Below are positions 1 through 8,239 of a DNA stretch of 10,262 nucleotides, piece by piece. The translations under genes and the position numbers were made by a program. This DNA comes from Myxococcota bacterium (GTDB taxonomy: Bacteria > Myxococcota > Polyangia > GCA-2747355 > JAKLHH01). The notes beneath the pieces were generated by a model that saw only the letters and a program-made list of their open reading frames with translations, ran no database searches and was not told where the DNA came from. How positions within the stretch are numbered: position 1 is the stretch's first letter; every line of letters starts with the position of its first letter. Location of the stretch: contig JAKLHH010000172.1 of assembly GCA_022710245.1 (NCBI GenBank), positions 1-10,262 of the forward strand, in the 5' to 3' direction.

Positions 1-507
1 CTCCGCGCGGTGCCGGCCGAGGCGCTCGCCGACGCCGAGGACGGCCTCGGCGGCCTCGAGCTCTCCGGCCGCGTGGGCGAGGGCGAGGTGGACGGGATCG
101 CCTCGGCGGCGAACATCCTGAACGAGCTCCCCGGCACCGCCGCGACCGAGCTCCTCGAGAAGATCGCCGAGCACCGCCCGGAGGAGGCCGCCAAGCTGCA
201 GCGCGCGATGTTCTCCTTCGAGCACCTGATCGAGGCCGACAGCCGCGGGCTGCAGCAGCTCCTGCGCGAGGTGCAGAGCGACACGCTCCTCGTCGCGCTG
301 AAGACCGCCTCGAGCGCCCTCAAGGAGAAGCTCCTCTCCTGCATGTCGAGCCGCGCCGCCAGCATGCTCCAGGAGGAGCTCGACATGATGCCGCCGGTGC
401 GCCTCGTCGACGTCGAGAACGCCCAGCAGCAGATCATCAGCACCGCCCTCAAGCTGATCTCCGAGGGCAAGCTCAACATCAAGGGCCGCGGCGAGGAGAT
501 GCTGTGA
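1..507 (+). CDS. fliG: Flagellar motor switch protein FliG, C-terminal part (5' end outside window)
   Basis: FliG is the cytoplasmic rotor protein that couples the MS ring to the C ring and receives torque from the stator. The frame is open from the left edge; 168 residues are visible, about half of the usual 330-340. It shows the end of the middle domain (ILNELPGTAATELLEKI), the MFSFEHLI motif and the C-terminal torque domain (LLREVQSDTLLVALK). By alignment from memory with E. coli FliG, the charged torque residues K264, R281, D288/D289 and R297 correspond to Lys at 301-303, Arg at 352-354, Glu-Glu at 373-378 and Arg at 400-402, so every charge is kept. The C-terminus is ordinary. The GTG at 10 is an internal Val codon, not a start. 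The TGA at 505-507 overlaps the ATG of fliH (TGATG), so the two are translationally coupled. Identification is very secure. Confidence 0.96.
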   Translation, partial: LRAVPAEALADAEDGLGGLELSGRVGEGEVDGIASAANILNELPGTAATELLEKIAEHRPEEAAKLQRAMFSFEHLIEADSRGLQQLLREVQSDTLLVALKTASSALKEKLLSCMSSRAASMLQEELDMMPPVRLVDVENAQQQIISTALKLISEGKLNIKGRGEEML

Positions 508-1157
508 TGGCCACCGTGCGCCCCCTCTCCTTCCAGGTCTCGCGCACGGCCGCGCCGCCGACGTGGCTGGGCGCGGCCCAGGCGGCCTCCGGGGTGCAGC
601 CGGCGTTCGAGCCCCCCCAGCCCGAGCCGCCGCCGCCGGACCCCGCGATCGCCCAGCAGGCGCTCTTCGAGCAGCGAGTGGCGGAGGCCACGGCGCGCGG
701 CGAGGCCGAGGGGCGCGAGCGCGCGGAGGCCGAGGCCCGGGCGCGCGCGGAGGCCGATCAGCTCCGGCTGCGCGAGCTCCTGCGCGACCTCGAGGACGGG
801 CGCGAGCGGCTCCGCGCCGCGATCGAGGCGCAGGTCATCGAGCTCGCGCTGTGCATCGCCGAGGCGGTGGTCACGCGCGAGCTGCGCGAGGACCCTGGCT
901 ACGCCGCGCGGCTCGCCCGCGAGGGGCTGCGGCTGCTGGGGGACGCCGACGAGGTGGAGGTGGTGGTCCCGCCGGCGAGCTTCGAGCTGGTGGCCCGCGA
1001 GCTCGGTGACGACGACGGCCGGCGGCTGCGCGTCCGCGCCGACGCGCAGATCGCGGCCGGGTGCGTCCTCGAGACGCGCCTCGCGCGGGTGGACGCGACC
1101 GTCGCTGGCCGCCTGCGCGCGATCGGCGAGGCGCTCGAGGGGGAGGTGCGCTCATGA
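507..1157 (+). CDS. fliH: Flagellar export ATPase regulator / stator FliH
   Basis: FliH binds the FliI ATPase as a dimer, holds it at the export gate and restrains its activity; it acts at the cytoplasmic base of the flagellum. The 216-residue product has a Pro/Ala-rich N-terminus (residues 15-46) and a long charged helix (about 50-105) with a GxxxG motif at 65-69 (RGEAEGRE), a FliH hallmark. The C-terminal V-type ATPase E-subunit-like domain contains AAGCVLET at 183-190 followed by RVDATVAGRL, matching the family pattern GxCxxET...DAxxxxRL. I chose the ATG at 507, sharing its A with the fliG stop. GAGGAG at 493-498 lies 8 nt upstream. A GTG at 504 in the same frame is the alternative and would add one residue. 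The stop overlaps fliI by ATGA. Confidence 0.93.
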   Translation: MATVRPLSFQVSRTAAPPTWLGAAQAASGVQPAFEPPQPEPPPPDPAIAQQALFEQRVAEATARGEAEGRERAEAEARARAEADQLRLRELLRDLEDGRERLRAAIEAQVIELALCIAEAVVTRELREDPGYAARLAREGLRLLGDADEVEVVVPPASFELVARELGDDDGRRLRVRADAQIAAGCVLETRLARVDATVAGRLRAIGEALEGEVRS

Positions 1158-2484
1158 CGCCGCACCTCGACACCCCCCGCCTCTGCGATCGCGCCCGGCA
1201 GGCCTCGCGCCTCTGGGTGGACGGCCGCGTGGTCCGCGTGGTCGGCATCCTGGCCGAGGCCTACGCGGCCGGCGCCGCGGTCGGCGAGCTCTGCGAGATC
1301 GAGACGCCCGAGGGGCGGATCCCGGCCGAGGTCTCCGGCTTCGTCGACGACCGCGCGCTGCTGATGCCGCTCGGGGAGCTCCGCGGGGTCGCGGCCGGCG
1401 CGCGCGTCATCCGGCGCGGCCGGAGCGGCAGGGTCGCGGTCGGCCCCGAGCTCCTCGGCCGCATCATCGACGGCTTCGGGCGCCCGCTCGACGGGGCGCC
1501 CCTGGAGACGCCGGCGACGAGCCGGCCGCTCCACGCCGACCCGCTGACGCCGCTGCAGCGACGCCCGGTCGCCTCGCCGATCTTCTTCGGCATCCGCGTC
1601 ATCGACGGCCTCCTCACCTGCGGCGAGGGGCAGCGCATGGGGATCATGGCCGGCCCCGGCGTGGGCAAGACGGTGCTCCTCTCCATGATCGCGCACCGGG
1701 CCGCCTGCGACGTCCTCATCCTCGCGCTGATCGGCGAGCGCGGTCGCGAGGTCGGCGACTTCGTCCGCTCCTTCCGGGAGAGCGACGCCGCGCGCCGCAC
1801 GGTGGTGATCGCGGCGACCTCGGATCGCCCGCCGCTCGAGCGGCTGCGCGCGGCGCTGCTGGCGACCACGGTCGCCGAGCACTTCCGCGACCAGGGCCTC
1901 AAGGTCCTGCTGGTGATGGACTCGCTCACGCGCGTCTGCATGGCGCAGCGCGAGGTGGGCCTCGCCATCGGCGAGCCGCCGACGACCAAGGGCTACACGC
2001 CCTCGGTCTTCGCCCGCCTGCCGCTGCTCCTCGAGCGCGCCGGCCCCCGGCTGGGCAGCGGCAGCATCACCGGTCTCTACACGGTGCTGATGGAGGGCGA
2101 CGACATGGCCGACCCGGTCGCCGACGCGGCGATGGCCATCCTCGACGGGCAGATCGTGCTCTCGCGGCGCCTGGCCGGCATGGGGCACTTCCCCGCGGTG
2201 GACGTGCTCCGGAGCACGAGCCGTGTGATGCCCGACGTCGCCGAGCCCGCGCACCAGGTCGCGGCGCGCCGCGTGCGGGAGGTGCTCTCGATCATCACGG
2301 ACAGCGAGGACCTGGTCAGCATCGGCGCCTATCAGCCGGGCAAGAACCTGCGCCTCGACGAGGCGCTCGCGCGCAAGGCCGAGCTCACGCGCTTCCTGCG
2401 CCAGGGGATGACCGACCAGACGCCGCCGCTGCAGACGCTGCAGTGGCTGGGCACCCTCGGCGCGCCGCTGCCAGGAGATCTCGC

Positions 2485-2488
<4 letters not shown>
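1154..2488 (+). CDS. fliI: Flagellum-specific type III export ATPase FliI
   Basis: FliI is the hexameric F1-beta-like ATPase that helps unload and unfold substrates at the flagellar export gate. The product is 444 residues, the normal family length. An N-terminal beta-barrel (about 20-90) is followed by LLGRIIDGFGRPLDG (100-114). The Walker A motif is AGPGVGKT (166-173), the catalytic-Glu motif is IGERGREV (193-200, E195) and Walker B is VLLVMDSLTR (251-260). Then come AQREVGLAIGEPPTTKGY (264-281), SITGLYTVLMEGDD (304-317) and SRRLAGMGHFPAVDVL (337-352). A Pro in the P-loop (AGPG) is a small departure from the commoner AGSG. Virulence-type SctN ATPases share these motifs; the flagellar call rests on the neighbours. 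The start at 1154 overlaps the fliH stop (ATGA), with GGAGGTG at 1142-1148 as ribosome binding site. The stop overlaps the next gene by ATGA. Confidence 0.95.
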
Positions 2489-4385
<1,897 letters not shown>

Positions 4386-4386
<1 letters not shown>

Positions 4387-4964
4387 TGCAGGTCCCATGG
4401 CGCATCGAGCCGATCACCGCGCCAGCAGCCGCGGACCCAGCACCCGCGCCGGTTGACCCCGGCGAGGGAGGCTTCGCGGAGCTGCTGCTGAAGCCGGGGA
4501 GTGGAGCGCTCGCCGGCGACGACTGGCAGGCGCAGCTCGTGGCCGCGTCGACGACCAGCGCGACGCTGGAGATCGCGCCCGGGCTGCCGCGGCTGACGCC
4601 GCAGGCCACGCGGACGCTCTGCCGGGCGCTCCGCGACGCCGCGCGGCGCGGCGAGCCGCGGGTGGAGCTGCGCCTGCGCCCGGTCGAGCTCGGCGGGCTA
4701 TGCCTGAGCATCGCGCTCGAGGGCGTGCGCGTGCACGTCCGCGCGCGCCTCGAGGACCCGCGCGTGGCGCGCGTCCTCCGGGAGAGCCGCGACGCTATCG
4801 AGGAAGGGCTCCAGCGCTGGGGTCTGCAGCTCGGCACCTTCGAGGTGCGGACCAGGGCGGTGGAGCCCGAGGCCGAGGCGGAGCAGGAGGGACGCGGCGG
4901 GCAGGCCGCGGAGGCAACCAGCGGCGCCCGCAGCCGGCGCAGCTTCATCGAGGTGGTGGTCTGA
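4386..4964 (+). CDS. fliK: Short FliK-like hook-length control protein (Flg_hook domain)
   Basis: FliK is secreted during hook assembly, measures hook length with its long N-terminal part and, through its C-terminal domain, switches the export gate from hook to filament substrates. This product is only 192 residues (Salmonella FliK is 405). Residues 72-156 match the C-terminal Flg_hook domain: VELRLRPVELGGLCLSIAL (93-111), then VRVHVRARLEDPRVARVL and LQRWGLQLGTFEV (142-154). That is the pattern LRLxPxxLGxV...GxxxxxxxV. Only about 70 residues precede the domain, and the Pro-rich stretch is limited to 9-26. The acidic and Arg-rich tail (159-192) is not diagnostic. The ATG at 4386 shares its A with the upstream TGA, with AAGGAGGAG at 4372-4380. 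A GTG one codon earlier is the alternative. The position before flgD and flgE supports the call. Confidence 0.82.
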
Positions 4965-5656
4965 TGGAAACCAGCGCACTGCAGTCCTACAGCTCGAACC
5001 AGTCGGCCTCCCTCAGCTCGGCGGTGTCCGGCACCTCGAACCTCGGCAAGGAGGACTTCCTCAAGCTCCTCGTCGCGCAGCTCGCGCACCAGGATCCGCT
5101 GCAGCCGATGGAGAACAGCGAGTTCGTCGCGCAGCTCGCGCAGTTCTCCAGCCTCGAGCAGCTGATGGGAGCAAACCAGAACCTCGCCATCCTGCAGGTC
5201 GGGCAGGCGGCGATGACGAACGGACAGGTCGCGTCGCTGATCGGAAGAGAGGTCGAGGCGAAGGGCGACGTCCTCAACCTCTCTGCATCGGGCTCCGCTG
5301 CGATCAACTTCGATCTCGGCGGCGCCGCCAAGGAGGTGACGATCAAGATCACGGACAGCAACGGCAAAGAGGTCCGCACCCTCGCGCTCGGTGCGCGGAA
5401 CGCGGGCGTCAACTCCTACACCTGGGACGGGAAGGACGCGAACGGCAACGCCCTCCCCGCCGGTAGCTACAAGATCCAGGTGAGCGCCAAGGACGCCAGC
5501 GGCACCGCGGTTGATGCCAGCACGAGGTTCCACGGCATCGTCACCGGTATCACGTACAAGAACGGCGCGCCGATCCTCGAAATAGGGTCCGCCACGGTCG
5601 CGGTCGGGGACGTCATCTCGATCCGCGCCCCGGGCGGCACTTCAACCGGTTCATGA
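4964..5656 (+). CDS. flgD: Hook assembly scaffold / hook cap protein FlgD
   Basis: FlgD is exported to the tip of the growing rod/hook and caps it so that FlgE subunits polymerise; it is lost when the hook is complete. The product is 230 residues, the normal length. The hallmark N-terminal region is complete: LGKEDFLKLLVAQL (27-40), QDPLQPMENSEFVAQLAQFS (43-62) and SLEQ. A Tudor-like segment (about 90-118, VASLIGREVEAKGD) and a FlgD Ig-like domain follow (about 120-195, ITDSNGKEVRTL and YTWDGKDANGNALPAGSYK). The C-terminal strands return to the Tudor-like fold. The ATG overlaps the fliK stop (TGATG), with GAGGTGG at 4950-4956 as a plausible ribosome binding site. It lies directly upstream of flgE, its substrate. 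Confidence 0.96.
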   Translation: METSALQSYSSNQSASLSSAVSGTSNLGKEDFLKLLVAQLAHQDPLQPMENSEFVAQLAQFSSLEQLMGANQNLAILQVGQAAMTNGQVASLIGREVEAKGDVLNLSASGSAAINFDLGGAAKEVTIKITDSNGKEVRTLALGARNAGVNSYTWDGKDANGNALPAGSYKIQVSAKDASGTAVDASTRFHGIVTGITYKNGAPILEIGSATVAVGDVISIRAPGGTSTGS

Positions 5657-5672
5657 CAGAAACACCATACCC

Positions 5673-5678
5673 AGGAGG
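5673..5678 (+). promoter_or_regulatory. Consensus ribosome binding site of flgE
   Basis: AGGAGG lies 6 nt before the ATG at 5685. It sits in the only true intergenic gap of the operon (28 nt, 5657-5684) and is the best Shine-Dalgarno match in the flagellar region. It fits the need for much more FlgE than of the upstream, overlap-coupled proteins. I see no promoter in the short gap. Confidence 0.85.
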
Positions 5679-5684
5679 ATTCAC

Positions 5685-6989
5685 ATGTCAGTCATCAGCA
5701 GTCTGTACACGGGAGCCGCGGGTCTGACCGCGCACGGTGAGGCCCTCAACGTCGTCGGCGACAACATCGCCAACGCGAACACGGTCGGCTACAAGAACTC
5801 GCGCGCGAACTTCGAGGACGTCCTCGCGCGCTCCGTCGGCGGCGGCATCGGCGACATCGGCCTCGGCTCGCGCCTCGAGAGCATCCAGAAGCTCTTCACC
5901 CAGGGCGCCATGCTCGGCACCGGGGTCGCCACCGACCTCGCCATCCAGGGCAACGGCTTCTTCATGGTCAAGGGCAGCGCCGAGGGTCTGGACGGCCTCT
6001 TCTACAGCCGCGCGGGCCAGTTCACGCTCGACAAGGACGGCAAGCTGGTCAACCAGAACGGCCTCGCCGCGCAGGGCTACTCCGTCGACGCCAGCGGCAA
6101 CCTGGTGAAGACGGTGACCGACATCAAGATCAACCAGTCGCAGATGTCGCCGGTCACCACCACCACCGCGAAGATCTACGCGAACCTGGAGTCGAGCTCG
6201 ACCACCCCGGCGGTGGCCTGGCCAACCCCGATCACGGCGGGCTTCGACCTGTCCACGGCGAGCAACTTCTCCAGCACCATGACGGTCTACGACTCGGTGG
6301 GCAAGTCGCACTCGGTCAGCGTCTACTTCCGCAAGGAGGCCGCCGCCGGCGCCTTCAGCTGGCACGCGGTCGTCGACGGCGCCGACGTCACCGGCGGCAC
6401 CGCCGGCACGCCGTCGGAGATCGGCACCGGCACGCTGAACTTCGACACCCAGGGCCGCCTGACCGGGCAGACTGGCGGCATCACCGCGAACTTCATCGGC
6501 GCCACCGCCGGCCAGGCGATCGCGGTCAGCTTCGGCGACCCGACCGGCGGCGGCGGCACCGGGCTCAAGGGATCGACCAGCTTCGCCTCCAAGTCGGCGC
6601 TCACCTTCATGGATCAGAACGGCTACGGCGCGGGCTCCATCTCCGGCATCGCGATCGATCCGGACGGGACCATCAACGGGGTCTTCTCGAACGGCCAGAA
6701 GCGCACGGTGGGCCAGATCCTGCTGGCGAGCTTCCAGAGCCCGGAGGAGATGACGCGGGTCGGCGGCAACCTCTTCATCGCCACGGCCAAGTCCGGCCCG
6801 GCGCTGGTCGGGGTCGCCTCCAACGGCGGGATGGGCGCCATCAACGCCGGCGCGCTCGAGCAGTCGAACGTCGACCTCGGCAAGCAGTTCGTCGACATGA
6901 TCACCTTCCAGAGAGGCTTCCAGGCCAACTCGAAGACGATCACCACGGCCGACGAGATGCTCCAGGAGATCATGGCGCTCAAGCGGTAG
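5685..6989 (+). CDS. flgE: Flagellar hook protein FlgE
   Basis: FlgE polymerises into the hook, the universal joint outside the outer membrane. The product is 434 residues, in the FlgE range and longer than FlgF or FlgG. The N-terminal rod/hook motif is clear: SLYTGAAGLTAHGEALNVVG (6-25) and DNIANANTVGYKNSRANFED (26-45). A conserved LAIQGNGFFMV lies at 85-95. The middle holds FlgE_D2-type sequence, with AKIYANLESS (162-171) and FDLSTASNFSSTMTVYDSVG (187-206). The C-terminal assembly helix is QSNVDLGKQFVDMITFQRGF (393-412), followed by QANSKTITTADEMLQEIMAL. No cysteine is present, so the Cys-dependent lysinoalanine cross-link known from spirochaete hooks is not expected. Translation starts from the strong AGGAGG. 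It is the last flagellar gene visible in the window. Confidence 0.96.
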   Translation: MSVISSLYTGAAGLTAHGEALNVVGDNIANANTVGYKNSRANFEDVLARSVGGGIGDIGLGSRLESIQKLFTQGAMLGTGVATDLAIQGNGFFMVKGSAEGLDGLFYSRAGQFTLDKDGKLVNQNGLAAQGYSVDASGNLVKTVTDIKINQSQMSPVTTTTAKIYANLESSSTTPAVAWPTPITAGFDLSTASNFSSTMTVYDSVGKSHSVSVYFRKEAAAGAFSWHAVVDGADVTGGTAGTPSEIGTGTLNFDTQGRLTGQTGGITANFIGATAGQAIAVSFGDPTGGGGTGLKGSTSFASKSALTFMDQNGYGAGSISGIAIDPDGTINGVFSNGQKRTVGQILLASFQSPEEMTRVGGNLFIATAKSGPALVGVASNGGMGAINAGALEQSNVDLGKQFVDMITFQRGFQANSKTITTADEMLQEIMALKR

Positions 6990-6992
6990 TCG

Positions 6993-7017
6993 CTGAGCTG
7001 AGCTGAGCTGAGCTGAG
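6993..7017. repeat. Pentanucleotide tandem repeat (CTGAG)x5
   Basis: Five exact copies of CTGAG begin 3 nt after the flgE stop codon. The unit length is not a multiple of 3, so slippage would change frame if it were coding, but no frame I consider real crosses it. It could be a slipped-strand hotspot or part of the flgE 3' untranslated region. No function is evident. Confidence 0.9.
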
Positions 7018-7150
7018 CCGATCCCCCTCTGCCACGGATCTTCGTTGTTCGTCCCCGTCGCCGCGCTACACGGCGGGCAGGAGGGCCGAGTGCGCCTTGC
7101 CCACCGATACGACGCCAATGGCCATGCGCCGCGATCGTGAATTGAACTAG
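7018..7150. other. Intergenic stretch with no gene; possible YD-repeat remnant
   Basis: No credible gene is present. On the + strand, 7084-7137 reads GRVRLAHRYDANGHAPRS before a stop at 7138-7140. The 14-nt string TACGACGCCAATGG (7108-7121) recurs exactly on the opposite strand inside the intact rhs gene (10061-10074), where it also encodes YDANG. This may be a small inverted piece of an rhs gene or a chance match. A 5-bp inverted repeat (CGCCG/CGGCG near 7060-7076) has no T-run and is too weak to call a terminator for flgE. Confidence 0.4.
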
Positions 7151-7359
7151 AGGTGTAGCTGACCGCCGTGCCCACGACCGTCGTCGAGGAGACGTCGAAG
7201 TCGGTGTTGTAGGTCCGCGAGACAGTGCCCGCGACGAGCCCGGCGAGCGTGGTGCTCGTGGGGAGCGAGCCGTCCCAGGTGTAGCTCAGCGACGCCGCCC
7301 GGCGCCGCGATGCTCGAGAGCGTCCCCGTGGTCGGCGAGTAGCCGTAGGTCGTGACGCC
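7151..7359 (-). pseudogene. Truncated, frameshifted rhs core fragment
   Basis: Aligned by eye, 7151-7359 matches 9495-9705 of the intact rhs gene on the same strand, with about 27 mismatches in 209 positions (about 87% identity). One 2-nt deletion lies near 7290-7293 (GCGACGCC against GCGTCACGCC). Read on the - strand it encodes GVTTYGYSPTTGTLSSIAAP and GGV, then, after a frame change, LSYTWDGSLPTSTTLAGLV and VSRTYNTDFDVSSTTVVG, ending in TAVSYT. This is a YD-repeat core segment with no start, no end and a broken frame, so it cannot give an RHS protein. Homology stops sharply at both sides. It most likely derives from a related rhs copy rather than being a recent duplicate. Confidence 0.85.
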
Positions 7360-7453
7360 TTGCTGCCAGACGCCCATGGGCGCCCGCTGATGCCCCGGGT
7401 GGCCGGTGCTCCGGCCGCGTCTGCTATCGGCCATCACCAGCGTGCTCAGCCAG
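7360..7453. other. Short non-coding junction with palindromes
   Basis: This stretch lies between the rhs fragment and the stop of the unknown - strand frame. It contains the 12-bp perfect palindrome CGCCCATGGGCG (7371-7382) and the hairpin listed separately at 7399-7418. I see no gene in it. Confidence 0.5.
7399..7418 (-). terminator. GC-rich hairpin, possible transcription end for the - strand frame
   Basis: GGCCGG (7401-7406), loop TGCT and CCGGCC (7411-7416) form a perfect 6-bp stem, extended by one G-T and one G-C pair. On the - strand it lies about 36 nt after the stop codon at 7454. No T-run follows, so it is not a canonical intrinsic terminator. It could be a stem-only terminator or a relic of the rearrangement. 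Confidence 0.3.
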
Positions 7454-8239
7454 CTACCGCAGCTCTTGAAGCTCGGTGAATACCCGCGCGCCTTCACGAG
7501 CAGCGCAGGCTGCGCTCCTCGTCGGCCTGGTGCCCCAAACTTGAGACTTGCGCAGATCTACTCGGTATCCTTTACGGCGAAGCAGCTCGCGGCAACTCCG
7601 GCGGATTGCTGGCGGCAGTTCCTGCGCCGGATCGCTCAGCTGCGCAGAGACGATGATGGACAAGTCGGATGGCAGGCGATTGAAAGCCACCGCCGACACT
7701 TCCAACGTTGTTCTGGTCGTGGCAACGGGCGTCATCACCGCACGACGCGAATAGCCGATCGCGCAAGCATCCCATCTGACTCGCGCCTGTCGCGCTGCAT
7801 CAAGGACGGTCTCCCATTCGCTTCTGGGGCGTTTGCGCGGCCGAACGGGTTGCAGGGTCTTGCTGCGTGCCGGCCAGAGTTGGGGCGAGCCTGTCTCTCC
7901 GATCAGTCTCAGAAAGTCCAGCTCAGCGATGCGAGCGTGTCTACCGGAGATCCAGCGTCGAAGACCAAGCTCATCACCAAGTCGCCATGCGCGCTCATAC
8001 CCGGCCTTCACGAGACGCCTTTCGATATCACGGGCCCAAGCGGTTCGTGGAGAGCCGTGCACCTGTATCAAAGTGAAGGAACCGTATGAGTAACAGTGGA
8101 AGGACCGCGTCAAGCACTGCCCCGACGACCGCGAAGACACCATGAACGACGAGAGTTCAAATCCGGTGGCACCATCGAATGCCACCGCCATTCTTTCGAC
8201 GATCCGCAGCGCAGGGGCTGAAGTCGCCCTCAGATGCAT
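7454..8239 (-). CDS. Hypothetical protein downstream of rhs; candidate immunity gene
   Basis: I do not recognise this 261-residue frame. The ATG at 8239 lies inside the rhs 3' end and overlaps the rhs stop (ATGCATCTGA). GGGGAGG sits 3 nt upstream, so translational coupling to rhs is possible. Later ATGs at 8191 and 8143 are alternatives. The product is Arg-rich and soluble-looking, with no signal peptide or membrane segment; the best-looking stretch is VKAGYERAWRLGDELGLRRW. Many Rhs toxins have an immunity gene directly downstream on the same strand, which is the main reason to list it. Against it: GC by codon position in three 60-nt samples averages about 63/57/63%, a weak coding signal. A hairpin at 8164-8187 falls inside the frame, and an open + strand frame overlaps it almost completely. 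It may be non-coding or decayed. Confidence 0.3.
   Translation of the reverse strand: MHLRATSAPALRIVERMAVAFDGATGFELSSFMVSSRSSGQCLTRSFHCYSYGSFTLIQVHGSPRTAWARDIERRLVKAGYERAWRLGDELGLRRWISGRHARIAELDFLRLIGETGSPQLWPARSKTLQPVRPRKRPRSEWETVLDAARQARVRWDACAIGYSRRAVMTPVATTRTTLEVSAVAFNRLPSDLSIIVSAQLSDPAQELPPAIRRSCRELLRRKGYRVDLRKSQVWGTRPTRSAACAAREGARVFTELQELR
7480..8229. other. Lower-GC region without a confident gene
   Basis: Sampled lines here run from about 52% G+C (8041-8100) to 63%, against 70-77% in the flagellar genes. Several overlapping frames are open on both strands, which in GC-rich DNA is uninformative, and codon-position GC gives no consistent reading frame. The only candidate with supporting context is the - strand frame ending at 7454. 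No tRNA, transposase, integrase or insertion-sequence end was recognised. The composition and the rhs debris beside it suggest acquired or decayed DNA. Confidence 0.55.
8164..8187 (-). terminator. Hairpin downstream of rhs, possible terminator
   Basis: CGGTGGCA (8164-8171), loop CCATCGAA and TGCCACCG (8180-8187) form a perfect 8-bp stem. On the - strand it begins 43 nt after the rhs stop codon and is followed by GATTTGAA, a poor T-run. The position suits an rhs terminator or a 3' stabilising structure. If it is a real terminator, the downstream - strand frame would be poorly expressed from the rhs promoter. Confidence 0.4.

Noticed and set aside
1006..2484. The frame of the fliJ gene is also open far upstream across fliH and fliI
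   Set aside because: This is a GC-rich shadow frame. The real start is the ATG at 2485 with its ribosome binding site and the overlap with the fliI stop; the upstream translation is Arg/Ala/Pro noise over well-identified genes.
7060..7077. Inverted repeat CGCCG/CGGCG as a flgE terminator
   Set aside because: Only 5 bp of stem and no T-run; such short repeats are expected by chance in DNA of this composition.
7406..8089. + strand open frame of 227 codons in the region after the rhs fragment
   Set aside because: No recognisable motif, no convincing ribosome binding site, and no consistent codon-position GC pattern. The opposite-strand frame has better context, though it is itself weak.
8150..8174. 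tRNA-like 3' end (GAGTTCAAATCCGGTGGCACCA on the + strand), a possible attachment-site remnant
   Set aside because: The T-loop-like TTCAAAT and the final ACCA are present, but the flanking bases do not form a T-stem and no matching acceptor 5' strand or anticodon arm lies within 90 nt upstream. Not a tRNA, and no integrase is nearby.
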